DNA of 64,000 nucleotides from Cyanodermella asteris (GCA_900618795.1 UYJD01000019.1:62001-126000); one strand, 5' to 3'; shown: positions 35,901-45,217, numbered from the stretch's first letter. The notes: generated by a model from the letters alone, not told the origin. Made by a program: numbers and translations.

Positions 35901-36561
35901 AACGTGGCCACCTGGGAGCCCGTGTCCATGCAGCATTATCACAAAGGGCGTCCAGATCTCTTGCAGCCCCTGGACAGTCATGTCGCCCAATTCTGTGACG
36001 CGGCCGTAGACCGCAATGTTTCATTGGCAACGAAGAGGCGCCTCATGCAAAGAGCCGCCGAAACTTGGGAGAGGCGTACAGATGAGCATCGCGAGGGCAA
36101 AGGCTACTTGCGACGATCTGAGGTGCTGCTTGGAATTTTCGCTCAGTCAATGCAACTGCCTGAACCTCGACCACGAGATCTTTCTGAAGAAGAAGTTGAA
36201 AATTGGACCTGGGAGGAGACATTTCGTCAACTGGCGCCGCGGGACGTTACCTTGCCCTCGATGTATACGAACCCTGTTTTCCAGAGGATGTATCCGGGTG
36301 AGATGTATCATGTGCTGAATGAGGGCGAATTCGTCGACGCGTCAGCTTTTGTCATGGGACAAAATAAGATCTGGATCAGTAAGAGGATTCGACAGTCATA
36401 GTAAGTGAAGCCCCCCATGCGAAAATTGATTGGACGACTGGGGCTGACAATTTTTTAGCGTCTCCTTGTCTATATCCGGAGATGTTGGCGATATTGACAG
36501 ATTCAAAGCGAACTTCGAAAAGGCAGCTCGAATGGTTAGGGAAATAGTTCGTAGTGGATGA
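26957..36561 (+). CDS. Highly reducing polyketide synthase with fused C-terminal carnitine acyltransferase domain
   Basis: Eight exons are proposed: 26957-27487, 27536-27663, 27727-28012, 28079-28091, 28153-31236, 31293-35308, 35364-36400 and 36459-36561 (3,065 residues). Domain order: KS (active Cys177 in DTGC-SGG, HGTGTKVGD, NVGHLEASAG); MAT (GHSSGE, near residue 653); DH (HVIDGAAVFP near 977, later HPTSLDA); degenerate cMT (about 1280-1480, LLQIGAQFETT without the SAM-binding glycines); ER (about 1716-2040, ASGGVGQAA); KR (about 2056-2250, GGLGAIG and NYAAANAF); ACP (IGFDSL, Ser near 2377); and from about 2465 a full-length choline/carnitine acyltransferase fold with the catalytic-type motif EHTMVDG (His near 2759). 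It should make a reduced polyketide, not C-methylated in cis, and the acyltransferase probably releases it onto an acceptor. The 13-base exon 4 is needed for GTKVGD. Introns 5 and 6 have clear CTAAAAC and TACTAAC branch sites. Confidence 0.93.
34646..36561 (+). other. Carnitine acyltransferase (cAT) domain within the PKS
   Basis: About 600 residues start at PKIPLQSMDDYLRAYEEG, which matches the N-terminal core of carnitine acyltransferases. The catalytic-type His lies in EHTMVDG, followed by WEPVSMQHYHKGRPD, the counterpart of the family's YE-AS-R-F-GR-D block. The usual S-T-S triad position reads differently after MYTNPVFQRMYPGEM, so substrate contacts have changed. Two introns (35309-35363 and 36401-36458) interrupt this part. 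Confidence 0.88.
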
Positions 36562-37479
36562 GCAATGAAGCAGTGTCAAAGCTCGGCGGTGACGTGATAG
36601 ACAGCAAAGAGAGATCGTTTCGTTACATCACAGTGCGACCCAGACCTCCACCTGCTCTCTGAACAGGCTGTAGAACGGCGATACAACCTCTGGCAGAGGC
36701 TCAGCTGATGTATGTGACAGACGAGCAAGGCAAAGATCATGACTGTCGGGCTCGAAACGCAATTGGTTCAAAGTTCAGATCAGGAGAACGTAAAAGAGGC
36801 CAAGCTTCCGAGCACTTGCAAAGGCTCCAAAGGGGCCGAGTGATGGTGTCGGAGACTCTTGGGCAGAAGATTTCTATCGAGGCACCAAAGATGGCTTCGA
36901 TGGCCAGTACTCTATGACTGACCGCGTTATCTGTGGTCGTGTACTGGAGCCTGCAAATCGACTGTGAAGGCGAGAATTCTAAATACAACTACCCAGGTTG
37001 AGAAAGCATTATTTAGGCCACAATTTGGCATTCGTACTCACACGTTGTGACGGTGCGGGAAGCGATCCGTCTGACTTACTCATCGGAGCCTCGAGTCCAC
37101 TTGATACTCGCTCTGTGTCTTGATATACATGCAAGAAAGCGATGTCTCGATTAAGGCATACACATTAGCCGGGACCTATACATCGAACGCGACCGACCGA
37201 CCTGCAGCTGAATCCCTTTGAACATCCCCGAGCTCACCCTTCGACTTTCTTCCTTCCGTCCCCTTCGAGCCGAAACTTCATGCAGGGTGACGCAAGCGAC
37301 TCGAGGCGAGGGAAAGCGTATCACCGCGGCCGTACACGTACAATAAATAAGGCACACTAGGCACCGCAGTGATGGTTGTGCCTGATAAATCGGCATACAT
37401 GTACTTTCCAGAAGCATCAAGTCTCATGGCCTGGCGCCGTTCGCAACTTTGGCGCCACAACTGCTGATGGTCAGGCTCA
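36562..37479. other. Convergent intergenic region with one copy of a duplicated flank
   Basis: About 0.9 kb lies between the PKS stop and the first Cys-rich gene. The half nearest the Cys-rich gene (about 36960-37200, weaker from 36790) is similar to 41020-41260. No gene was recognised. Confidence 0.5.
36960..37200. repeat. Duplicated 3' flank, copy 1 (partner at 41020-41260)
   Basis: It aligns by eye to 41020-41260 at about 70-75 percent over some 240 bases, with an exact run CGGAGCCTCGAGTCCACTT near 37084 and 41142. Further shared blocks are GTGAA-G--AGAATT near 36963, TGCGGGAAGC near 37055 and AAGC(G/A)ATGTCTC near 37137. It lies just 3' of the first Cys-rich gene. The offset between copies is about 4.06 kb, the same as between the two gene starts. 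Confidence 0.8.
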
Positions 37480-38196
37480 TTATTTGGATGGTTTGGTTTC
37501 GGGATTTCGTGATAGCGCTCTCGAGGACTTTCGAGTCGGCGCCTTAGATAAGGCTCTCGTCGCTGGTCTCGCAGTCGAGCTGGCGGCTCTGGTCGGCACG
37601 TTTTTCGCGATCCTCGCCGCACCTGCGACGCTGTTCAGGGGGGCTTTTGCTGGCGATTTCCCCGTATCGCGGGCTCGACCTCTCGTGCTCTCTGAACGGC
37701 TCGATCCCACGCCTGCATCAGTCTGTGTCTCAAATCTGTTCTTGATCGACCGGCTCGGCCGCTCATCTACCCACTTGGATGTGTCTTTAACGCGCGCTTC
37801 TGCAAGACGGGCCTGCTCGGCTTCCCGCGCAGTCCTCTCGAGTTCCCTCGCAGTTCTCGCGAGTTCCTCCTTCGCAATCCTCTTCAATTCTTCCTGTTCA
37901 TGCTCCTTGTCTTTCTTACAGCCGGGACAAGGATCCCTCATGTCATTTGGCTCCTCATCCTCAAACAGTTCCTTGAAACAAGCCTTCTGGCGCTCGTATA
38001 GGTCCTTGTCTTTATGTTTTTCGTGCTTGTTCACCTTGCCGTGTTTCACAACATAGCCGTGAATACCACAACCCGGTCTGGTACAAGGCTTGATCTTGGT
38101 CTTATACCCCTCCACTTCCTCAGCGCCCCGTAGGGTAATAGAGTGCGGTTTGATCAGCTTCTTACAGTGGAAGTACTCCTTCTCGAACCAACACAT
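37480..38196 (-). CDS. Cys-rich N-terminus, charged-tail protein, family member 1
   Basis: It encodes 238 residues from ATG 38196. I do not recognise a named family. The N-terminal 100 residues carry cysteines in the pattern MC-x8-C, then PCTRPGC, ACFKELF, and PCPGC, shared with the two genes downstream on the same strand; the spacing suggests a metal-binding or disulfide fold. A long E/R/A-rich predicted helix (about residues 105-155) follows, then an Arg/Ser/Ala/Thr/Pro-rich basic tail. There is no signal peptide or membrane segment, so an intracellular or nuclear location is likelier than secretion. It lies convergent to the PKS. The basic tail could bind nucleic acid, but that is a guess. 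Confidence 0.7.
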   Translation of the reverse strand: MCWFEKEYFHCKKLIKPHSITLRGAEEVEGYKTKIKPCTRPGCGIHGYVVKHGKVNKHEKHKDKDLYERQKACFKELFEDEEPNDMRDPCPGCKKDKEHEQEELKRIAKEELARTARELERTAREAEQARLAEARVKDTSKWVDERPSRSIKNRFETQTDAGVGSSRSESTRGRARDTGKSPAKAPLNSVAGAARIAKNVPTRAASSTARPATRALSKAPTRKSSRALSRNPETKPSK

Positions 38197-39492
38197 TTCC
38201 GCAATAGAGGCCCTCGATTGCGGTGGCAGTCGAGGCGCTAATTGGTGGGGATGCGAGGTGCAGTCTAGCGGGTTTCCAGGGTTGAATCTGGTGGTATTGA
38301 GGCTATTGGATGTTTGAACACCGATGGCGAAGCTCTAGTAGGGCAGAGTGACTGCTGGATTGCTGTTGTGTTGAGTTGTCTCGTGTTCGCTTCTTCTATA
38401 TAGCGAATTTGATCGACTTCTTATACAAGGAGTACAACAAAGAAAGTTCTGTGGCGTGCAATAGCAGGCAGGAATTGCAAACTCACCAGAATGCCATCTG
38501 GAAAATGGCCTGAAAACTTGCACGTACGCTGTAGCCTATGACAAGCTCGAACGACAAGGTGCAGAGAAGTATCAGGCATGACTGCTTCCACTGATAACAA
38601 GCTTGACGGGACAAAGTCCTGAATAGAAGTATACAGCACGAGTGCAAAATTGGAGCGCCGAGCGACAGTAGGTTTGCAGGGAAATAGCAGGACGACAAAG
38701 AAACGCGAGTACGCATCTCGTACGGCATACATCAATACCCACTCAGCACAGTACTCTGACAGTCATAGGGCTTTCCTGTCCGAGAACATTCCCAGGTATC
38801 CCAATGAAATACATTAGCAGAATGAAAGGGGTTCGTATCGGCGGAAAGTAGCTGCTTCATGCTGGGGGAACACAGATGCACATCAGATCATACTCAACAT
38901 GAGGCTTTTTACACGAGGGCGTTCTATCCTCAGGTGGACGCTGTCTAGTTATGACATTTTCGGCGGCATCTTGCAGAATTAGTGAGGTACGTAGGAATCC
39001 TCGCAAAAAGTCACCAAGACAAATGCCGGCCGCATTCGATCACGTGATAATATCTTGGCATTTAGCGTCAAGTATCACGGCTTCTGATCATCATCATAAT
39101 CGAAAACATCATCATCGACTTCTCGTTCAATAAAGCACGAATCTCTCAAGTTCTCACCGACACCGATCACCGCCAAATTTTCAACAAGTTCCAACACGCA
39201 GATCATGTGAGCGCGAAGCTGGCATCCCAAACCTTGCAATTTCCATCCTTATTGATCCTGGGGGCGGTCTGTCTCGACGCACAACCGAACGCCCCCAAAG
39301 AATGCCATCTGGACGTCTTATGCTCGGTATGCTTTGGGATGTTCCTCGAATAGCCAAGCGATTTACGGGCTCGAGCATCATATCTTTGCGAGTTTCAAAA
39401 ATCTGCGCGTCATCCATCGACCGCTCGAGCCATGCGGAATTCTGGTTGTCGGCGAACAGACGTTTGCACGAGCAATCCCTTCGACGTCCCCA
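38197..39492. other. Intergenic region between family members 1 and 2
   Basis: About 1.3 kb contains the upstream region of member 1 and the 3' flank of member 2. Short frames at 38421-38735 and 39181-39417 have no domains. The part near 38570-38660 weakly resembles 42640-42740, upstream of member 3, at the same 4.06 kb offset. Confidence 0.45.
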
Positions 39493-40473
39493 CTAATTCG
39501 ACTTCGAACCGCGCATGACTAGCTTTGTAGACTTCTTTGGGATCTTCTTGGTTGCTGAGATCTTGGTACCGTGCGTCGCGGGTTTCGTTCCACTCCCAGC
39601 TTTCTTATCCGTCGTCTTGACGGTACTCGTTTTGATCTTGTTGGCCGCAGCCTTGTCATTTTCAAGCCGTTTTGCGGTTTCTGCATCCTTCAACTTCTTC
39701 GCTTCGGCCTCCGCAGCGGCCCGAATGCGTTTCTGCTCCTGTACCTCTTTCTCCGCCTTCTTTTGCGCTGCTCGGGCGTCTTTTTTCTGCCTCTCTTTAG
39801 CCTCCCTCTGCTTCTTTTCTTCTTTCTTTACTGCTTCCTGCGCCTTCTTTTCTTGGGCTTTTCGTTCGTCTTTCTTTGGCTTCTTCTCTTCCTTTTCTTG
39901 CCGCCCTTCATCCCTGTGCTGCCTCTTTTCCTGCTTCCGAAGACTCATTAGCGCCAATTCCTCGCCGTATTCTTCATGTCCTTCTTCTTGCTGATCGTAT
40001 GATGCTTGGCTTCCACTTTGCTGGCCGCCCCTGGATTTGGAATTGGACGAGCTATGGTTCCTCGTCACCGAGTGTTGCCGCTCATGTTTTCGCGCTCTTC
40101 TCGGGCCGAAAATGACCTCCTTGTTCGAGTCCCTCCTACGCCGTCTTTCATCGTCGCCATCTTTACTTCTCTTTGCCGCCTCGAAATTTTCCGCGCACTT
40201 TGGGCAGACCTCGCTGTCATCATCCTCAGGGCCCAGGAAATATTCCTCAAAGCAGGCCTCACGTTCACGATCGGCCAAGGGGTCTCCGTAGCTAGAACGG
40301 GGCCGACCCGTGTAGTTCAAGGTGGATCCGGTAAGGGACCTTTGGCAGGGCTTGACCCATCTTGCGACTGTTGTCATGGTGCCTCCTCGTACGGGAACGG
40401 AGCCTATGACTAGGTGCTGCTTCTCTGGATCGAACTCCAAGCAGTTTAGGTATTTCCCCGCTGGCCGGCACAT
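39493..40473 (-). CDS. Cys-rich N-terminus, Lys/Glu-rich tail protein, family member 2
   Basis: It encodes 326 residues from ATG 40473. The frame opens 8 codons earlier from GTG, but the ATG start gives MC-x8-C, which matches both sisters. The N-terminal region repeats the family cysteines: MC-x8-C, KPC, ACFEEYF, and VCPKC. The rest is extremely charged. A Ser/Gln/Arg-rich stretch (about 120-175) is followed by a long Lys/Glu/Ala helix (about 185-275) and a Lys/Thr-rich basic C-terminus with AATKKIPKKSTK-like clusters, likely nuclear. No enzyme domain is visible. Sequence outside the cysteine module is unlike members 1 and 3, so the tails evolve fast or were replaced. Confidence 0.7.
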   Translation of the reverse strand: MCRPAGKYLNCLEFDPEKQHLVIGSVPVRGGTMTTVARWVKPCQRSLTGSTLNYTGRPRSSYGDPLADREREACFEEYFLGPEDDDSEVCPKCAENFEAAKRSKDGDDERRRRRDSNKEVIFGPRRARKHERQHSVTRNHSSSNSKSRGGQQSGSQASYDQQEEGHEEYGEELALMSLRKQEKRQHRDEGRQEKEEKKPKKDERKAQEKKAQEAVKKEEKKQREAKERQKKDARAAQKKAEKEVQEQKRIRAAAEAEAKKLKDAETAKRLENDKAAANKIKTSTVKTTDKKAGSGTKPATHGTKISATKKIPKKSTKLVMRGSKSN

Positions 40474-41266
40474 GTTGACGAGACGACACTTGGGCACAAT
40501 GCAAGGTAGACGTTGTAGGCGCCGCTGACGATTGGCGCTTCAGTGGTCGCAATATACAGCGGTTCTGTCCCGTGAAGATTCCTGCTCTCCCTAAGATGTC
40601 CGAGTTCTCGATTGAAGATTTGACGTTCTTTGAGATCTGTGTTTTCAAGTTGGCCGGGATGCTGTACAATATAATCTCTGTTGGACAAAGAACGTGTCTG
40701 ACTTGCAGCTCTCAATCAGCATATCATGCTCACCATCAAGGCTTCAAGATGGGCCATGAGCATTGTCACTCGTCAGGGCTATCGAGAAGGGAGCAAAGAA
40801 CATGACTGGCGACATCACATTGCGACCAGAGAAGGACCTTTTAACGAGAAGAAGACGACAAAGTCGGGTTCCTGAGCTCATGCGAAAGCCCAAACGCCCC
40901 CATGGCAAGTAAAACAGTGTCTGTCCAAAGACAGGAACTGTCCAGTCCCAAAAGAAGAGACTCAATGGGCAGAACTCTCCCTCCATCACCGGCGATGTGT
41001 CGAGTCTTGAGAGTGACTGTGAAAGTAAGAATTTCAAATCGATCAAGACTCAGGTTTGGAAAGGCTATATCTAAGCGCTCATTTGTCATTGCTACTCACG
41101 CATCGTCGCAATGCGGGAAGCAATCTGCTTGACTCACTATTCGGAGCCTCGAGTCCACTTGGCACGGCTTCTGTGTCTTCGCATATATAGAAGGAAGCAA
41201 TGTCTCAATTACGGCCTCTAGAGCGGCTAAGACTCACGTATTGAACGGCTGATTTCCTTCGAGCTG
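40474..41266. other. Intergenic region between family members 2 and 3, with copy 2 of the duplicated flank
   Basis: About 0.8 kb. The part next to member 3 (41020-41260) is the second copy of the flank found at 36960-37200. The rest is the upstream region of member 2. Small frames have no recognisable content. Confidence 0.5.
41020..41260. repeat. Duplicated 3' flank, copy 2 (partner at 36960-37200)
   Basis: This is the second copy, immediately 3' of the third Cys-rich gene. Identity is highest at 41095-41220 and fades outwards; weak similarity reaches back to about 40870. It shares the exact run CGGAGCCTCGAGTCCACTT with copy 1. Confidence 0.8.
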
Positions 41267-42280
41267 TCATTTCTCCCGCTCTACCCAAGCCCTTACCTGT
41301 TTCAGTTTCTCCTCGACCTCTTCCTCTTCCATCTCGTCGCCGCTGAGCTGCATTTCCGGACCGGCTCCCACTTGCGCTTCGGGTTCATCTTTCTTTCTCT
41401 TTTTGCCCTTTCCCTTTACGCCCAACGTCGGGGTTTCTTCCAGCTGAGTTTCTCCGAGCTGAGGTTTGTTGAATCGAGCCGCTTCGAGCTGCTCCCCAAC
41501 CTGCAGATCCCCGAACTTCGACAAAGCGGTCAGCTTCATATCGGAAGACTTCAATCCCGATGCCCACCGCTCTGTCTTCGTGTCAACCTCCCCCTCCAGC
41601 GTTTTGCGCCTTTTTGAACGGCGGTTCAGCTCGACAGGGCTGCCAGCCGAACCTTCGCCGGGATCATTGTCCTTTTCAGGCGTGAAAGCGTACGGTACGG
41701 GCGACTTGCAAGGCCCAAGCGGCTCATTCTTCTCTGCCGGTCCGTCCTTCTCAAGCTGTTGTTCGGGCGGTCCACGAAAGTTATGTTCTACAAGTGACAC
41801 GTACGGTTCAAGTCTCTCGTACTTCTCAGGCGGCTCTTTCTTTTCAGGCTTCGGATCGTACAGTCCAAGCTGCTCGCATGGAACAAGCGACACGTACGGT
41901 GCAGGCCCCTCGTGTTTCTGGTACGGCCCGTGCTTTGCAGCCCTCGACTTCTCCTCAACCTTTTGCTCATCTGTCTGTTTTATGGGATTGAAGCCTTCTG
42001 CCACACACTTTGGACAAGGGTTGGTCCTCTCGTCGTCCTTGACGGTCCTTCGCTCCTCCGCACATCTCACTCTGTTGGTACGTATGATTGGATCACTGGT
42101 GAGGGTGACATCGATTTTCAGCGCTCCCTCCTGCCGCCACTCTTGCATACAGATGTCTCGACCGCATGGGATTACCCAGACCACGCCATCCTTGAACGCC
42201 TGAGGTGAAGCGTCAGTTCGTTTGTGTTTCTCGCCATTTTCCTTGAGACAATGTGTGATGACGCCCGGTATGAAACACAT
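41267..42280 (-). CDS. Cys-rich N-terminus, charged-tail protein, family member 3
   Basis: It encodes 337 residues from ATG 42280. The N-terminus again has MC-x8-C, then IPCGRDIC, RCAEE, and NPCPKC, in the order seen in members 1 and 2. The middle has imperfect repeats around PYVSLVPCEQ, PYVSLVEHNF and PCKSPVPYAF, spaced about 35-45 residues and rich in P, E and K. A KRRK cluster and a KGKGKKRKKDE cluster suggest nuclear targeting. The C-terminus is acidic (MEEEEVEEKLKQV). There is no signal peptide. Its flanks are duplicated relative to member 1, so the two probably arose by tandem duplication of a roughly 4 kb unit. Confidence 0.7.
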   Translation of the reverse strand: MCFIPGVITHCLKENGEKHKRTDASPQAFKDGVVWVIPCGRDICMQEWRQEGALKIDVTLTSDPIIRTNRVRCAEERRTVKDDERTNPCPKCVAEGFNPIKQTDEQKVEEKSRAAKHGPYQKHEGPAPYVSLVPCEQLGLYDPKPEKKEPPEKYERLEPYVSLVEHNFRGPPEQQLEKDGPAEKNEPLGPCKSPVPYAFTPEKDNDPGEGSAGSPVELNRRSKRRKTLEGEVDTKTERWASGLKSSDMKLTALSKFGDLQVGEQLEAARFNKPQLGETQLEETPTLGVKGKGKKRKKDEPEAQVGAGPEMQLSGDEMEEEEVEEKLKQVRAWVEREK

Positions 42281-43882
42281 CGCGAGGTTCGAAAAGTTTC
42301 ACGAGTCGTGCGGCACGCCTGGAGGTGGCTTGATATCAATTGCTGATGAAAGTTGCCTCCAAGGAGAACCATTCCGCGTTTGAAGAGAGTTCCAATTCTC
42401 CTGTGTGCTCAGTGCGTCTGCTGGAATGTCTCCGCTGTTGTAGAGCTGTCTCGGTAAGGAAATCGACGCGAGAATTGTATGTTTGCCACACAACGAAGCA
42501 AATGGGCTGACATGTGGTCGAGGATGATGTTTAGACGATACTCGTGAGAGCGAGGCAGTCGGCAACGAGCTGCGATGCCGCCGAGCTCCTTCCTCGGATT
42601 AAACTGCAAGCCACGGCTACGACCCGGAAGGCAATCACAAAAAAATGCCACTACCAGAGATGGGTGTGAAAGAGTTTGAAGGCCTGAATAAAATGCAAGC
42701 ACCGAACGGACAGGAGTCGGCATGGCGCTCTCCTTCTTGGAAGACATGTCAAGGACTGGGCTGATAAGTCCCGAGAGATAACCACAAGTGGTACTTCATC
42801 ACGAACTTTGGAGGCAAATGGCAGTGCGCTCCATGTGCTGTGATCAGAAATGTATGATTTCAATGTCAAGTTGCACACAGGTGGTCTGTAAGGAAGATCC
42901 CACATATGATGCGGTGGAGAGGACGGGCTTCATGTGAGGAGAGTCGTCATGCCAAGGCAATGCACCTGTTCGAGGAATATGCAAGTGAAGGCCAGTATTT
43001 CCCACCAAGGAGCCTATGTGTTGACTGAAATACACCATATTCAGGCTTCAATTGAGCAAGCTTCGTGTTTATCGAGTCCTCATACTTACGTGTGCCACGA
43101 GTCTTGATCACCCTTTTGATGTCCCAGCTGCCAACAGCACGCAGACTTTCTGACAGCCTGATTCTTGCCATTTGGTATCGGTTCAAGATTGATCGGGGCT
43201 GACAAGCACCTCAATTGACTCGACCATGAAGATTGAATAGCGACTTACATACTCAGCGAAGCGAAGAGGACGCTCTCCAGATCACATGACATCTTTGAGC
43301 AACGTCTTCCGTCAAGGCGAAACCTCGCGCGAAATTACCAAATCGAGCAGCCATGAGGCTGATAGGATCGTGCGCATTCAAGTCACGATCTCGTCCATTC
43401 AGCCGCTCGTAATATGGCGGTCATCGCCAACCCAATCTCGCAGCCTGCCCAGGTATTGTCCGGCGGCGTCACACCGCTCCGGTTCGTCGGCCCTTGCAGT
43501 CGACATGAAAGTCCGTACCCCAGCCAGGGTCGAGCGCTAGAAGACCGTAGAGGAGAGTCCGAAGACTAAGACGAAAGCGGAAATGTGGCTGAGCGGCGTA
43601 TGCACGAGCGAGTCAAAACGTGACGGCTACTTCGCCAGTTCGCTTCAAACTTCGGGGATTTCTATATACCGGGCGCTGTCGAGACGCTCGAAAGGCATCA
43701 CCACAAAATCGATTTGTATATAAGAACTCCAATCCAGTGGCTGTTATCGACATGTCCACTCAATCGATATTCTCCCACAATACTTTGCAAGCAGATTCAT
43801 CTGATAGACCAACTCATCAACCACCCTAGGACCACCCTAACCAGTCACTTGCAAATAAATAAAAAAACGCACCGAAAAGAAA
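42281..43882. other. Intergenic region upstream of member 3 and the flavin monooxygenase
   Basis: About 1.6 kb separates divergent genes and should contain both promoters. No gene is recognised. Frames at 42409-42747, 42844-43038 and 43286-43540 lack domains. The bases just before 43883 are A-rich (AAATAAATAAAAAAAC), fitting a leader. Confidence 0.45.
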
Positions 43883-45217
43883 ATGCCACGCCAAAAAGTC
43901 CTCATAGTCGGCGCCGGCGTCGCCGGCTCCATCACCGCCTTCTTCCTCGCAAAATCCGACTTCGACATCACCGTAATCGAGCGCAGCCGCCTGGGCTCCA
44001 AACTCGGCCAGGGCATCGAAATCGAAGAGCCCGCCCTCGAAGTCGTCAAGCAAATGGGCGTTTTCGAAAAGCTGCGCTCCGTGCGGACCTCGGAACAAGG
44101 CTTCCAGCTGGTCGACGAGCCGTCCCGCGACTTTGGCACCTTGGGCGTCACGGACGCGGTCAGCCCGACCGGCGCGCTGGAGCTGATGCGCGGGGACCTG
44201 ACGGAGATCCTGGCCGGCGCCGCGGACGAGGCCGAGAACGTGACGTACGAGTACGAGACCACGATCAAGGCGCTGCGACAGGAGGGCGAGAAAGTTATCG
44301 TCGAGCTCTCGAAACGCGGCGGATCAAGCACCAACGCACACGCGAACGGCGACGGAACACCGACGACGACCACCACCACCACCACCACTACGACGCGGAC
44401 GGAAGAGTTCGATTTCGTAATCGGCGCAGACGGCCAAAAATCCCGAACCCGGGATCTAACCTTCGGGTCCCCCTCGGAGCTCCAATGCTACAAGCCCGTC
44501 GGCTCCTTCAACGCCTACTTCTCGATCCCCAAGGTTCCCTCCGACGGGTCCCATTCCCGGCTCTGCCACTTTCCCGGCCGGAAAATCATCTGGATGCGAC
44601 CCATTTCCGAGACCTCGCCCGAAATAACCGTCTACTTCATCCTCGGCTCGAAGGATATCCCGGGTTTGCGGGAAGCGAACCTGTCGGGCGACAGGAGCTT
44701 GCAGAAGCGGATACTGGCGGCACAGTTCGAGGGGTGCGGGTGGGAGAGCGGACGGATCGTCGAGGGGATGATGGAGGCGAAGAACTTCTACTCCGAGGAG
44801 CTGTTGCAGGTCAAGATGGCGAGTTGGTCCAAGGGACGGGTGGCGTTGGTGGGGGATTCGGCGTGGGCGCCGACGCCGTTTACGGGGGAGGGGAACCAGC
44901 TGGCCATCATCGGGGCGTGGACGATTGCGCAGGAGTTGGGTCGGCACGGGAGCGTAAAGGGGTTCGAGGCGTACGAGAAGCGGATGCGGCAGTACGTGGA
45001 GAATGCTCAGAGTTTGCCTACGTCGATGATCAAGATCTTGAACCCTGCGATCGCGACGGGGATTTGGATTCTGAGGAGGGTGTTCTATTTGATGTCGTTG
45101 GGCGTTCATCTCTATTCGAAATTGACTTCGAAGCAGGTGGACGACGGGAATCCGAAGCAGAATCATGAGCCGTTTGATCTGCAGATTGAGACGAAGGAGG
45201 AGAAGAAGGTACGGTGA
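43883..45217 (+). CDS. FAD-dependent monooxygenase (PF01494-type)
   Basis: A 444-residue intronless frame starts at ATG 43883. The FAD-binding Rossmann motif is VLIVGAGVAGS (residues 6-16), followed by an acidic/basic ER pair at the end of beta-2 (VIERS). The DG motif is FVIGADGQKS, and the GD motif reads VALVGDSAWAPTPFTGEGNQLA, with Ser-Ala-Trp in place of the common Ala-Ala-His. These are the marks of class A flavoprotein hydroxylases of secondary and aromatic metabolism. The C-terminus has a hydrophobic stretch (IATGIWILRRVFYLMSLGV) that may be a membrane helix. A run of 11 threonines (about residues 161-171) lies just before the DG motif region. The gene is noticeably GC-rich at third positions compared with the PKS. 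It could tailor the polyketide, but it is 7.3 kb away. Confidence 0.88.
   Translation: MPRQKVLIVGAGVAGSITAFFLAKSDFDITVIERSRLGSKLGQGIEIEEPALEVVKQMGVFEKLRSVRTSEQGFQLVDEPSRDFGTLGVTDAVSPTGALELMRGDLTEILAGAADEAENVTYEYETTIKALRQEGEKVIVELSKRGGSSTNAHANGDGTPTTTTTTTTTTTRTEEFDFVIGADGQKSRTRDLTFGSPSELQCYKPVGSFNAYFSIPKVPSDGSHSRLCHFPGRKIIWMRPISETSPEITVYFILGSKDIPGLREANLSGDRSLQKRILAAQFEGCGWESGRIVEGMMEAKNFYSEELLQVKMASWSKGRVALVGDSAWAPTPFTGEGNQLAIIGAWTIAQELGRHGSVKGFEAYEKRMRQYVENAQSLPTSMIKILNPAIATGIWILRRVFYLMSLGVHLYSKLTSKQVDDGNPKQNHEPFDLQIETKEEKKVR
44361..44396 (+). repeat. (ACC/ACG)n trinucleotide microsatellite encoding poly-Thr
   Basis: About twelve ACN triplets, mostly ACC, encode a run of 11 Thr inside the monooxygenase. 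Length polymorphism between strains is likely. Confidence 0.9.

Noticed and set aside
3304-36561. Reassignment of TAG to a sense codon, suggested by the in-frame TAGs
   Set aside because: REV3 and the RRM gene end normally at TAG after complete proteins, so the standard code is in use.
39493-40473. Lys/Glu-rich tail of family member 2 as a translation-initiation or SMC-type protein
   Set aside because: The similarity is only compositional; no ordered motif supports either family.
43714-45168. 484-codon plus-strand frame overlapping the flavin monooxygenase
   Set aside because: It is an Arg/Pro-rich shadow of the GC-rich monooxygenase in another frame; the 43883-45217 frame carries the FAD motifs.
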